From Sphagnum compactum (lineage: Eukaryota > Bryophyta > Sphagnopsida > Sphagnales): a stretch of DNA of 64,000 bases. The notes beneath the pieces were generated by a model, which searched no databases, was not told the origin of the DNA, and was given only the letters and a program-made list of their open reading frames with translations. Made by a program: the position numbers and the translations under genes. Positions 31,451-42,999 of this stretch are shown in pieces. The stretch is taken from contig OZ234501.1 of the NCBI GenBank assembly GCA_965153455.1, positions 992,001 through 1,056,000 of the forward strand. The letters run 5' to 3'. The stretch's first letter is position 1; the number at the start of each line of letters is the position of its first letter.

Positions 31451-32600
31451 TTTTGCCTTCAAACGCTCACCTCCCCGGATGCCTTAAAAGAATCTACATT
31501 GGACCTTAAGAACCTGATCTAATACTAACTTTCACACCCCTTTATGCCTTGGTGTCATTCCTACGTTGCCCCGTTTCGTTCGCATGCTGCTCTAAACAAC
31601 TATACTACCTACAAATGGAAGACCATGCACTTGATAAGCTTTGGCACTTAGACTTACCTCGTTACCTTGGCTAACCCGACCTCTAGACAAGTGGGACTAA
31701 TACCTATTGCGGACTTCCCAAGTGGTCAAAAGCTTTGTCATTCAAGATTACCATCTCCTCTCTTCTAGCCTAACCACAAATTTCGCCTAATTCAAGGACT
31801 TAGTGTGCCACGGCCAATGCCCCAAGCCCTCCTTCCTCAAACCCTCGCTTGTTGGCACCTATGCGACTCGTGAATATGTCAAACCGAGAGTTGAACCCAG
31901 CCCAACACTTAGATTCGTAACCCAAGTCCCTCACGGAGGCCACCCCATGGTGGTCCGGACTTGGGTCCAGACTAGGCAAGCCCCCACAGCAGAGGGTCCA
32001 CCTAGAAAGGCATGTCAATGAGACTCTTGTGTTAAGTCTTTTCTCTTAAGACTCCCTAATTTTCATAACTGAAAGTGTCAAACCAAAAACTAAAAATTAA
32101 AGATGTTTGTTGAACTCGTGTTTGAAAAAAAAAGGTTTCAGTATCTGAGTTTGTTGATATTGAAAATTTTACAAATTTGTATCCGAAATCACAAATTTAT
32201 ATGTTAAAATGCCAAACTTTCTCACATCTTGCAATGAATTTTCGCCAGATTGCAAGGCAAGGTATTGATAAGGCAAAACCAGTTCCGAGATAGGTCCTCT
32301 CGTTTTGTACTTCCACTTCCTGTCCAGATCGGCGGGCCTTCTTTAATAAAATTACAGCGTTACAACAAAACCGAGGAGATGTGATGTGCCTATTGGGCAG
32401 ACAGTCCAGTCAGTCAAGTCAGCAAACGAAATTTGGAAACAGATGCATCCGAAGAAGGCCATAATGTTTTTGTCATAGGATAGTGTACCAGATTTGCTTA
32501 GGAATAAGCGAGTGATCGCAGAATGGTCATGTACAGAGCGTCGAACTTAATTTGGTCGGCCTGCAGAGGGTATCAATGTTGTGAGAACATGGTCAGGAAG
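31451..32600. other. probable 5' LTR of old chromovirus, then kinase upstream flank
   Basis: The first part may contain the mutated primer binding site (about 31515-31528) and the old element's 5' LTR, with no clear boundary. From about 32050 the sequence changes character toward the kinase locus. Small ORFs around 31800-32020 run in both strands and lack recognisable domains. Confidence 0.35.
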
Positions 32601-32939
32601 GCAAGCAGAAATCGTGATATCCTCTTGTTAAGGGGAAGAGGGAACGAGTGTTAGAGAGTCACGATTTGAGGGTTTACGTGTGCCCCCCCCTCCCTCCCCA
32701 CCTTTGGTTAGAGGACTTGGAGCTCGGAGGGAGAAGAACGGCAAGTACCAAGCTCCTTCACCAGCAGCGTAACAGTAGGAGAGCGACAAAGACACCCGAG
32801 CTTTTCGCTTCGATCTGTGCGTTTTAGGAATGTGCCGCGAAAGATTAATCGCTATTCTGCATCGGCTATGCTCTTCGCGCTCCTCTCTTTCCTCTGGCCT
32901 CTTGTGATGGAATCTGGTGTGCGAGATACGCAAGCGGGT

Positions 32940-32946
32940 TATATAG
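32940..32946 (+). promoter_or_regulatory. TATA box of the kinase gene
   Basis: TATATAG sits about 110 nt upstream of the kinase ATG in locally more GC-rich sequence. This predicts a transcription start near 32970. Confidence 0.55.
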
Positions 32947-32988
32947 CCCAGCAGCTCTGACATACTTCGGATAAACAGGCAAGCCTAA

Positions 32989-33081
32989 ATGGTGGAAGCG
33001 GTGACTTCAATGTTCGATGTTGGCGACCGGTTTGTAGACGGGCTCAGGCCATGGGGTTTGACGATGGTTGGTACTCTGTAA
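32989..33081 (+). CDS. 30-codon uORF overlapping the kinase start
   Basis: An ATG at 32989 opens a 30-codon frame that ends at TAA 33079-33081, out of frame with and overlapping the kinase ATG at 33051. Its context is weaker (T at -3) than the kinase start (G at -3, G at +4), so leaky scanning is plausible. It matters only if transcription starts upstream of 32989, as the TATA position predicts. Confidence 0.35.
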   Translation: MVEAVTSMFDVGDRFVDGLRPWGLTMVGTL

Positions 33082-34229
33082 GGAGGGACACGATGCATCA
33101 GACTACTCGGATCCTGCCGTCCTCCCATGAGAGCTTAGGAGCAGTAGACACCGGTGATGCCTTTGTCCTTGACGCGGGATTCATCATTGACCCCAAGCAT
33201 CTCTTCGTCGGTCCCAAAATCGGAGAAGGTGCGCACGCGAAGGTTTATGAAGGCAAGTACGGTTTGCAGAGAGTCGCCGTGAAGATTTTGCAGCCTGCAG
33301 GCGCGCCCGAAGACCGAGCGAAGCTGAAGGCAGGGTTTATAAGAGAGGTGGCAATGCTATCAAGGGTGAAGCATCGAAACCTAGTTAAGTTCATTGGAGC
33401 GTGTAAGGAGCCTTTGATGGTGATAGTTACCGAGCTCATGGAGGGCAAGTCGTTGAAGAAGTACATGCTTGGATTGAGGCCAAAGCTGTTGGACATGAGG
33501 TCGTCTGTTTGTTTTGCGCTCGATATTGCAAAAGCCATGGATTGCCTTCATGTCAATGGCATTATTCACCGAGATCTGAAGCCTGATAACCTCTTGCTAA
33601 CGGCTGATCAGAAGACGGTGAAGCTAGTGGACTTTGGGCTGGCAAGAGAAGAGACATTGACCGAGATGATGACGGCGGAGACAGGAACTTACCGTTGGAT
33701 GGCTCCAGAACTTTACAGCACAGTCACACTACGACATGGCGAGAAGAAGCACTACAACCACAAGGTGGACGTGTACAGTTTTGCAATTGTTTTGTGGGAG
33801 CTTCTTACTAATAGGATGCCGTTTGAAGGCATGTCAAACCTTCAAGCAGCCTACGCTGCTGCCTTCAAAAATGTAAGGCCAAGTGTCTCTGAGAACATCC
33901 ATAAAGATCTTGTCTTTATCTTGCAATCTTGCTGGGCCGAAGACCCTGATGTCCGTCCAAGCTTCGCACAGGTCGTTAGGATGTTGACAGCTTTTCTGTG
34001 CACTCTTCCTGATCCCGAGAAGAACTGTATTGATTTGGAGAAACGATCTGTGGAGACAACTGCTCCAGAGTCTGCAGTGGCAACAAGGGCTGATGTTGCA
34101 GTGAAGGATCGTACCTGTACCAAGACTAGTGAGAAAGGGAATTCTAGTACTGATGCAGACGCCCCTGTGGGAAATTCCAAAAGCATGTTCCAGTGCTTTG
34201 CCAATTGCTTCCTCTCCAGGTACTGTTGA
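33051..34229 (+). CDS. Raf-like (MAPKKK group C) protein kinase, ATN1-like
   Basis: A 392-residue cytosolic-type kinase resembling Arabidopsis ATN1 and its close relatives. The sequence VDP/IDPKHLFVGPKIGEGAHAKVYEG and the activation-loop/APE stretch GTYRWMAPELYSTVTLRHG are characteristic. It has the Gly loop at 57-68, catalytic Lys78, helix-C Glu99, HRDLKPDN at 173-180 (Asp175), DFG at 194-196 and APE at 218-220, then a Ser/Thr/Ala-rich tail ending in a Cys-rich FQCFANCFLSRYC. All catalytic residues are present. It should transfer phosphate from ATP to Ser/Thr of unknown substrates. The start is the first in-frame ATG in a good context; Met15 is an alternative. The whole CDS is one exon, although related angiosperm genes have introns as I recall. 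CAG|GTACTG at the last codons could be a splice donor, so the C-terminus may continue elsewhere. Confidence 0.93.
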   Translation: MGFDDGWYSVRRDTMHQTTRILPSSHESLGAVDTGDAFVLDAGFIIDPKHLFVGPKIGEGAHAKVYEGKYGLQRVAVKILQPAGAPEDRAKLKAGFIREVAMLSRVKHRNLVKFIGACKEPLMVIVTELMEGKSLKKYMLGLRPKLLDMRSSVCFALDIAKAMDCLHVNGIIHRDLKPDNLLLTADQKTVKLVDFGLAREETLTEMMTAETGTYRWMAPELYSTVTLRHGEKKHYNHKVDVYSFAIVLWELLTNRMPFEGMSNLQAAYAAAFKNVRPSVSENIHKDLVFILQSCWAEDPDVRPSFAQVVRMLTAFLCTLPDPEKNCIDLEKRSVETTAPESAVATRADVAVKDRTCTKTSEKGNSSTDADAPVGNSKSMFQCFANCFLSRYC

Positions 34230-35300
34230 TTAATTTCACCATGGAACTGAAACGCTGTCTTGATCCCAAGCTACTTCTAAGGATTGGAGCAGCATAGCAT
34301 AAGACAACAGGAGGTGGACAATCATCACAACATGTTGACGCATGACAAGGATGTAAGAGGAAACCCTATGGAAGGCTTTGTCTCATTCCAATCAGGGAAA
34401 TGATGGTCTTTAGCACCTGTATAGTATATCGACATTTAAGCTGCAGAACTGGTTCCATGCCTGGAGTCACTTTTGAGCTTCCTAGAGATGTCCAATGAAC
34501 CCTCGTATCCACCTATCTGGGGTAATGTGGTATGCAGAGGTTTAGCAGAGATGAGGTGAACTTGCTAGAAATTGATGGTATTCTTTGAACATGTGCATGA
34601 CTGTCACTATTTATCAAACCCCTCCTCAGCTTTTGGTTTTGTTTTATCTCTTCTCTAGGACTTAGATTCCCCTTCTGCTTCCTCATGGATCTGTTGCTGT
34701 TATGTTGTTGATCTGAAGTCCCTGTCCTCTGTAACCTCATTAGTTATATCTGAACCCTCTTTATTTGGTCATCTCTCAATTCTATTTAGGGTACCTTTTA
34801 TGATTTGGAGAAATTGTCAATACTTGTGAAGGCATATTTTAGCTGAGACATTATGTCTGCAGTTGCAGAGGGATCTGTCATGGACAGTGCAGTAATGTGC
34901 CTGTATTTGCAGGACTGGTAGGTATCACCAATTTTAGTCACAGTCAGTTTGCTGTTAGAAAGAACTATTAGGATCACTGTGTATTTGTTGACAGCAGCTC
35001 GTAGACAACATTGAGTTTTTCCCAAGCGGTTGTAGTAACAAGCAAACAAACAAACAACTGATTGAAGGGTCAAGTACTAAGTATAGTGTTATATATTTGG
35101 TACTAGTTGCTGCATAACATCAACAGACCAGCAAGCAGAATTTCCCATAATAATGCCAGTAAGGTTACAAATGAATCTTTCCCTTTCTGGAGCCTTTCAA
35201 TCTCATAAGTACAAGAATTAGTGTCAGATGCTGTCTTCTTTCTTTGCTCTCACAATGTGGAGAGCACATACAGATGCAAATCTCTCTGCTCTCCCTCACA
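34230..35300. other. kinase 3' flank / untranslated region
   Basis: No further coding sequence is evident. The base composition resembles a long plant 3' UTR and downstream flank. No long poly(A) tract or target duplication is visible that would mark a retroposed gene. Confidence 0.45.
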
Positions 35301-35307
35301 AGAAGAA

Positions 35308-35428
35308 TTGCATGCAAAATTGGATTACTTGGGGTATATCTCTCACACACCAATTTGCATGCAAAATTGGATTACTTGGGGTATATCTCTCACATGCCAA
35401 ATTGCATGCAAAATTGGATTACTTGGGG
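35308..35428. repeat. 47-bp tandem repeat, about 2.6 copies
   Basis: TTGCATGCAAAATTGGATTACTTGGGG starts at 35308, 35355 and 35402, with an intervening TATATCTCTCACA.. spacer. Units are almost identical, so the duplication is recent. Confidence 0.85.
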
Positions 35429-35699
35429 AGGAAAGTGACCTACTTGTGTGCTATGAGGGATCAATTGAAATTATTACTTTTCACTATAAGTCTATAGTTT
35501 GGTGGTTGCTTGCATTGTTTCAAATGTTAAACATGCTTGAATAACATTAATTTGCACTAGTACATCAAAATGAAAGTAAGGTGATGAAGGCAAATAGTAA
35601 ACAATAGCAACAAATTAAACATGGTGTGGTTTGCAATTTGTCCTGATAGTCAGGATTGTGGGCCCTAATAATTCAAACCTCGTCGTTTATCAAGCTTGC
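35429..35699. other. spacer, nothing recognised
   Basis: No coding sequence or repeat is apparent. Confidence 0.4.
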
Positions 35700-36510
35700 C
35701 CTAGTTAATTGAACCCCGTTGGACCCCTCAAAGCCCATCCATTGCTTTCTTCAGTTTGCCCACCAAAACCCAACCCAACCTGGCTCCCCCAAAGACAATT
35801 TTTTTCTTGCTTGCCCACCATCCCAAATCCCTCTCCCTTCCTCCCAAGAATCACCCTTTCCCCAGAGCAAAATCATCTTTCCAACCCCATCTCCCTGATG
35901 AATTGTCCCCAGGCCCATCTTCACCCTTGGGCCACATCCTTTCATCAGCTCCCTCTTTTCCTCCGAGAAACATCTTCTCCTTGGGCACATCATGTCCCTA
36001 GGCCTGCATTCTCCCCAACCCCATCTTCTCCCCAAGGACACATCTTCTCCTTAGGGAACATCTTGTCCCCAGGCCCATGACTTCACAAGCCCACCTTCTC
36101 CCAACCACTATCCATCCCTAGGGACCCATCTTCTCCCTGAATAACGTCTTCTCCATAGGTCACATCCTTTCCCCGGCCCCATCTCCTCACCGAGCCTCAT
36201 CATTTCCTTAGGCCCGTCTTCTCCTAGGGGAATGTTTTCTCCCAACCTCGTCTCCTCCATCCTTGGAGACACATCTTCTTGGGGAATGTTTTTTCTTCGG
36301 CCCTATTTTCTCCTCGAAGACACATCTTTTCCTTGGGGAATGTTTTCTCTTCGGTCCTATTTTCTCCCCGGAGACACATCTTCTCCCTGTGGAACATCTT
36401 TTCCTTGAGTCACATCCTAGAGCCCTAACCCCATCTCCTCCATAGGCCTCATCATTTCCTTGAGCCCACCTTTTCCCCGAGGAATGTCTTCTCCTTGGCC
36501 TCGAGGGATG
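35700..36510. repeat. C/T-rich minisatellite-like block
   Basis: Repeated variants of CACATCTTCTCC, TTGGGGAATGTTTTCT and CCCCAGGCCCAT. Near 36260-36400 the unit is about 54 bp, encoding repeats like FGPIFS.KTHL on paper. ORFs here arise from lack of stops in the repeat, not from a gene. Confidence 0.65.
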
Positions 36511-36514
36511 TTAT

Positions 36515-36700
36515 TTCATGAGTAGGTGAATGTGAGCGATGAGTAGGGTTCCATGAACATGAAAAAATATTTTCAATAAATTTCGTCCACATTAGAAAAT
36601 ATATTTTTTGACATTATTTAATGACATGGATGAGTATTCCTTAACACAACCAAATATTTTTCCATCTCACCAACATGTCCACGTGGCATTCAATGGCTCC
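36515..36700 (-). repeat. dispersed repeat, inverted partner at 48020-48236
   Basis: Reverse complement shares with 48020-48236 the series GACGAAAT.., ATTTTTTGACA, GATGGAA.ATATTTGG, AAGGAATA and a common end ...GAAATAACA. The CA end suggests an LTR or MITE terminus. Confidence 0.4.
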
Positions 36701-36747
36701 AAATTGCAAGAATTAAAAAGGTTACAATGTTTGTGAACTTCCAATTT

Positions 36748-37497
36748 TGTTAATGGGAATTTTTTTTTCCCGCTTGATGCAAATCTTCTCTCCTAAATTT
36801 TAAATAGGTACAAACTACCCAATGTTAATAGGTGTTTCAACTCATAATGAAAATACAAAACTGTATTCAAAAATCAAAATTCCAAGTTCATACATTAGAG
36901 ATTTAGAAAGTAAGTATGAAAAATAAAGATTTAATGTCCCTCATGTTTTACCATCATCTTCCTTTATACTTTAAGTTTGAACTTAAAATGTTTCGTGCAA
37001 ATCACCTAATAATAACTAGTTGATGAAAACATCTTGTTCTAATCAACTAATAGAAACTAGAAAGTAAAATTGTAAGAAATAGTCATAATTGTTGATAGAA
37101 CTCCTTGTTCTAATCAACTAATAGAAACTAGAAAGTAAAATTGTAAGAAATAGTTATAATTGTTGATAAAACTCCTTGTTCTAATCAACTAATAGAAAGT
37201 AGAAAGTAAAATTGTAAGAAATAGTCATAATTGTTGATAAAAAAATTTTATTCTAATCAACTAATAATAACCAGTTAGTAAATTTTTATAAATAGTCAAA
37301 ATTTCCAAAATATGTTACCTATTCTACTAACTACATGTTCTACCAGCCACCTATTCTATCAACTACCAATTCAACATGTGTCACCAGTTAAATTTATCAT
37401 CAGTTGTGTTACTATCGGTTCTACTATTAGTACTAGTTCATCAACTATTGGTTATTTGTCCATCAAAGTTTTGGTTCACAAAGAATTCTAGTTAACA
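36748..37497 (-). repeat. 3' LTR of copy B, with 71-bp tandem expansion
   Basis: Contains about four copies of a 71-bp unit (37033-37320) with core TTGTTCTAATCAACTAATAG. The partner LTR has only about two, which accounts for much of the length difference. Confidence 0.8.
37033..37320. repeat. 71-bp tandem repeat inside an LTR
   Basis: Units start at 37033, 37104 and 37175, with a fourth diverged unit near 37246. The first three are nearly identical. Confidence 0.85.
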
Positions 37498-37791
37498 TTA
37501 TCCCCCTTTCAAAACTATATTTCATCTTTGAAATGCTAGCTCTAAGACTCTATGTTGACCTTTTTTTCTGCCAAAGGTTGGTTGATAGCTAATTCAACCA
37601 TCTCATTAATGATTATTGGCTAAACGTTAGGTTCTATTGTAGCAACAAAATACTACATGTTCCGATCCATTATAGGTTGAATAGGTGCAATGCCTTGGTA
37701 ACCAATATGTGGTGTCCTTGTTGGTAGTACAATATGTTTCTCAATGTTCAACAAGTGGCACCAGTTCTAGTTGATTAGCACTAGTTGCATA

Positions 37792-38990
37792 TCATTCCTT
37801 CCTTCCATAAATCAACGGATCAAATCCTTTGATCTTATAATAATATGGTGGATACATATTAGGACCCATAGGCACAAAAGATGATAAAGTGTTATACCAT
37901 ATTGGATATGGTGGATAAGGTACAACTCTATATTGTCTTGTTATCAGTGGTGTAACAAATTGTTGCCGACCTAATTGTTGACGAAATGATATTGAATTAT
38001 TGACCAAATTCGGTTATGGTCAAGGTTATTGCACAAGTACACCAACATGCATTGCTAGTGTGCTTGGTACAGACGTAGGCTATAAAGAAGTTATGAACTC
38101 TAATCTCATCAATCGCTTTCATTTATCATCCACAAAGGGACAATTCTTGAAATCATGTCCAACCTATTGACAATATGCACATGATAATGCAATCCCAATG
38201 GTAGGATGCATGCTTAAAACCAATATACTTGGTTGAACAGTTGGTCCTTCAATAGTTCCCATAATAAGTACATATGGCCAAACATTTTGGTTAAGTGGTC
38301 GTGTTTGTCGAATAGCAACATGTACTATGACTACTTCCACCAATTTTACATGCGGTTGAAAACTAAATCGATGTGAAGGTCTTCATTCCAAGTTGCATAA
38401 TTGTTTTAATCGATTTAGTAGTTGGCTACGTTCCAATTTTGAATATGTTGTGGTCAGACTCAAAATAGGAACTGGTTTAGAAGTATTATTCCCAACAACG
38501 AATGTTGATCATGATGGTAATGTAGTAGTAGGGTGTTGCAAATTACCACCAATGGAATGTAGAAGCTACTTCATCAACGTTTTGAACATGTGTGATGTGA
38601 TGCCCACCTAGTTAAGTGTTCAACCTTGGTTGTTGGGACGAATGCTGGAGTGTTAGAAAGTGACCAGTTGAAGGTACTTGTGGTTCTTCCCTTCCTCTTG
38701 CTTTGTTGGTATCTAATGAAGAAGTATGTTTGATGTCACCAACCATTGAGGCTCAATGCTAGAAGCATCAATTGGTTGAATTCCCTTAACTTGAAAACGT
38801 TTTTGTTCTTGTAATTGAACCGCCTCAAGGACATTTTGTGGTGCTCCTAATTCTAGTTGCCATCTAAGGCCTCTTGTGACTATTCTTGACATCTCACACT
38901 AATTTGAAACAATTGCTAGTTCAAGTTTTTTTTATCAACATGTTGTTTTAGAAATCAAAAAAACAATCATGTAAATCTCAAAAAATCTTC
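37792..38990 (-). pseudogene. decayed Gag-like ORF with zinc knuckle, copy B
   Basis: The minus-strand reading gives a decayed protein whose best-kept part is the knuckle near 38130-38185 (CAYCQ-stop-VGHDFKNC, followed by PFVDDK). Next comes a proline/aromatic C-terminal region at 37792-38007 (YPPYPIWYNT, PMYPPYY-like). It is homologous to 17230-19330 without the insertion found there. Several stops interrupt it. Confidence 0.55.
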
Positions 38991-39160
38991 AAACTAACAC
39001 CATAAAAAATAAAAAATTATCAATACACAAAACAATTTTAGAAAACTACTAACCTATACAAATTCAAACAATTTTTTTTTTAAAACAAAACAATTTTCAA
39101 TTAAACCAGAGATTATAAACATAAGTGTTTATAATATCGATCCATTGTGTGGTTGCCAAA

Positions 39161-39815
39161 TGTTAATGGGAATTTCTTTTTCCCACTTGATGCAAATCTC
39201 CTTTCCTAAATTTTAGACAAGTACAAACTATTCAATGCTAACAATTGTTCCAATTCATAATGAAAATACAAAACTATATTCAAAAATCAAAATTCCAAGT
39301 TTGTACATTAATGATTCAGAAAGTAAATATGAAAAATAGAAATATGATGTCCCTCATGTTTTACCATCACCTTCCTTTATACTTTAAGTTTGAACTTAAA
39401 ATGTCTCATGCAAATGACCTAAACAATAACTAGTTGATAAAACATCTTGTTCTAATCAACTAATTCAAACTAGCTAATAAAACTATTAAAAAATCATAAT
39501 TGATGATAAAACTCCTTGTTTTAATCAACTAATAATAACTGGCCAACAAATTAATATAAATAGTCAGAAATTTCAAAATTTGTTATCGATTATGTTAACT
39601 ACTTATTTTGCCAACCACTCTGTTATGTAAACTACCAGTTCAACATGTGTCACTAGTTAAGTTCATCACCAGTTGTGTTACTGCTAGTTCAACATGTGTC
39701 ACCGGTTAAGTTTATCACCAGTTTTGTTACTATCAATTCTAATGTCAATACCGATTCATCAACTACCAGTTAGTTGTCCATCAAAGTACCAATTCACATA
39801 GAAGTTTGGTTAACA
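39161..39815 (-). repeat. 5' LTR of copy B
   Basis: 655 bp, TGTTAATGGG...GTTAACA on the plus strand, collinear with 36748-37497. Confidence 0.8.
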
Positions 39816-42800
39816 ATATCCTACAATAAATTAGCAACCAAAAAACTTGGAGAAGGGGTCCAATGTCAAAAGTGCAATGTAATCAAAAACTTATATCGGG
39901 TAAAGGCCATAAATTGAACACATGCCCTCCAGAGAATGACCTAATAAAAAATAGGACCAACAAAGGTAAAACCTATAAGAAGGGGTTTAGATCTAAGAAC
40001 AAGGTATTGCAAATGAAGACATCACAAAAATTATATGTGCTTGATTTCTCATGGGAATTTATGACAAGATTTGCAAATAGATTTTGTGCTTGTTGAATTG
40101 TACTTGTTGAAACAAATGTAGTTGTTTTAACCATTTGTAAATGTTTTAAGGTCACTAATCCCATGCAAACAATCCAATACACATGAAACAAGTTTCATGA
40201 TAGCAATAGATACACAAATTTATTAGACACCTACAAATATGTCACTAGACGCATATGTTTGCAACTATGGATTATTTTGGGTAGCTAGTGTAGTTTCTTA
40301 TGTGAGCTTGAAATAAACAATCAAAGTAACCTAGTTTAAAGTGCGTTCATTTCCAACATGTCACCATATCCATATCCATAACATTCTTATTGAACATCGC
40401 CAAACTTGGACTTGTATCCTTTTGTAGATTAAAAATAACAAGTGTATTTGTGTAGTACCAAGCAGAGGTTGGATACTGGGCGTTTCTGATTGCTTATCAT
40501 AATACAAAATATATGGGATGGTGATCAAAATGTTTATATTAGAGTTGTTAAACAACTTGTGACAACTTCCTGAAAATAATCTATGGCCAACACACCCAAT
40601 GAACCAAAATTTCAAGAACAATTTCATCGATAGTGTGATTACCTATTCGGATTCTAGGTGGAAAATAAAATAAGCATGTCAATCTTATAACAAAAATGGC
40701 CAAGGAATGATTTCGACACAAAGGAAAATGCATACAAGTTCCATGCATTTGCTTATAGCAAGGACATGGAATAGTTAATGTTGGCAAACAATACAGCCAA
40801 CAATGAGGAGGAAGAGTTGAGCTACACAACATCCTTGGAAGAAGGAATGATGAAAATGGATGACAAAAAGGAAACCACACCTATTGCCACAAAATGTGTA
40901 AGAAATGAAATTACAGACACCAATGAGGAAGAGAAAACCACTCCATGGGCTACATCAAGGTCAAAAATAGGTTCCAATGATGTGATTATGACACCTTCAA
41001 AATTTGGTTTATGTGCAATGTATCTGGAGTAAAGCCTGATGACACCATTGAAATTCACAAGAACTGGAATTGAAAAACCAAGTAAATAGTAGAGTGATAT
41101 GAATATCAGTGAACAATTTTGAATGAACCCAAACCTTCACGGTTTGGAAGATCAAACTTGAATGTTCAATTCATTAAGGTTTGGTTAAACTATGTATAGT
41201 TAGAGTTGAAAACTTTTTCTAGATTGTTTGTAGGCGTGGGGATGTTTTTAAATCATTGTCAAGAAAGTCCAAATGTTAATTTTGGGTGTAGGTTGATTTT
41301 GGATCAAAGGAATTGAAAATTGAATTTGCTAAACAAATTTGCAAAGGTTCAATTCATGACCAAAAGCACAAAGGCAAAAAACAATAAGCAATAATACACT
41401 TAAGAAAATTAAAAGCAACAAACCATGAAAGTCAAATAAACAAACCCTATGAAAGGACCAACACTAAATTAAAAAAGAATGGAAACAACCATAATCAAAA
41501 TATCCACCCATCCATATGAGTATATTAAAAAAACAATAGTCCACCCTTGGGTAGATTGACAAGGTGAAATAGGCCTTTTGCACCCATCAAAATGGGGAAC
41601 CTTAAGGCCATCCTAGTCCATCTTGGCTAAATGGATATGGCATGTCATGACATCAATATGGAACATGATGGAGATGTCATAGAAACATTTTAGGGACGTA
41701 ATTGGAATGGGGAAAGCTTTTTAGTGATATATCATTTTTAGTTTGGAATAATATACATCATTATTTTTTAAAGAAAACATTATGACATGTCACCTGTTTT
41801 TCTATGTTTTTCAATGTGAACAAAAGTGACATAATCATGGATCACATATGTTAAAGATCTTTAATCTACTCCCTCTCGATAAAGGTACAATGTTTGCATG
41901 CAACTATTGAACCAATTTGGCTATAACATAATAAAAGTCTATTTTTTCACAATGTATTCACCATCATCAATGCATAAAAAAAATTATTGGTGTTGGGCAC
42001 TCATTGGAGGGGTAATTCCCATCAAAAGTTTAATGGGGATTATAAATGCATCCATCATCGTCAATACTACTACTATAAGAACAATTTATGTTGGGTTATA
42101 ATGTAAACCAGCTTGAGAATATGTATTAACCACCAAAGCAACCATCCATGGTAGCATCATGTTGATTCATGTTTTTGTTATACAACTCCCTTGCAATATC
42201 TATTATGGATTGTTTTGATGTAGCCAAAATGATGATATTACTAGGAAGATTTAACCATTTGATAATAGACCATTAAGGAAGTAAAAATCATAAGTCATCT
42301 TTTTATACTTTTGGTTAAATACATCAATCAAAATACAAAAATTTGAAAAGATTTACTTTCTTGTTTGGTGCATTTTGGGTGATTGAAACCCTCAGTAATC
42401 AAAAAAATTTGAATTTTGAATGTTGTATATTTTTTATTAGCCAAATTTCACACCCAAAATAAAAGTTTACACCCTTTTGAATAGGTGGATTTTAAGTATA
42501 ATTACATTCAATAGGAGGGAAATTCTTGAATGCACTTGGCATTCTAGTTGCATGTCCATGCAAAATAGATTGATTTTGTTCAAGAATGGAGATTTTGGAA
42601 TGATTTGTGTTGGCTAATGGATCACATGCACCATCAATTCATTACTAATTTCATCAAATGTGCAGTCTTCATGAATGATGGACCTATCTATTATTTCCCT
42701 TGGTGGAATTGATAATGGACAATTGATGTGCATAGTCCTATCTCCTATTGGAACTTGATTAAATTAAAGAAAACCTATTGCAAAAAGTGATCAAAGGGGA

Positions 42801-42990
42801 CAATAACAATGTGTGCAAGGGATTATTTTCCCAACCAATGTGAGGATAAAAGGAAAAAGGATGTCAAGATGCAGTTGATTCATTAAATGTGTTGCAATAG
42901 TGGAAAGGTGAGGTCTTCAATAAAACATACAATACGAAGGGAAAGACTGAATACACTAGACGCCAATAGGGTAATAAAATATTGTGTTAG
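39816..42990. other. AT-rich repeat graveyard
   Basis: No intact gene. A stretch at about 40380-40560 (ACTTGGACTTGTATCC, GAGGTTGGATACTGGGC) is a diverged match to the start of the ORF at 50273. A plus-strand ORF at 40778-41032 is acidic and unrecognised. The rest shows no structure I can name. Confidence 0.4.
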
Positions 42991-42999
42991 AGTTTTCCG

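Larger units (their letters stand above)
19715..31530 (-). mobile_element. old decayed Ty3/gypsy chromovirus hosting copy 2
   Basis: Minus-strand remains of a chromovirus run from the polypurine tract at 19715-19726 to about 23665 and resume at 30636-31450. The break is exactly the 5-bp duplication GTTTC around copy 2: the gag frame reads ...HQVEAYMET on the right and continues CFETNKE on the left. A TAGTATTAGATC near 31515-31528 may be a mutated primer binding site. LTRs are not recognisable. Confidence 0.8.
36748..39815 (-). mobile_element. short gag-only LTR element, copy B
   Basis: Direct repeats of 750 bp (36748-37497) and 655 bp (39161-39815), both starting TGTTAATGGG and ending GTTAACA on the plus strand, flank a 1663-bp interior. 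In minus orientation a polypurine run GAAAGGGGGATAA abuts the 3' LTR, and TTTGGCAACCACACAATGG abuts the 5' LTR as a possible non-Met primer site. The interior carries a decayed ORF with a zinc knuckle and no trace of polymerase. No target duplication is evident (AATTT versus ATATC). This fits the TR-GAG/LARD concept of non-autonomous elements. Confidence 0.75.

Noticed and set aside
32628-32963. 111-codon minus-strand ORF upstream of the kinase
   Set aside because: Low-complexity Arg/Ser-rich translation overlapping the kinase TATA region; no domain.
35709-36445. Proline-rich ORFs at 35.7-36.4 kb
   Set aside because: Open only because a C/T-rich tandem repeat lacks stops; frames on both strands are open.
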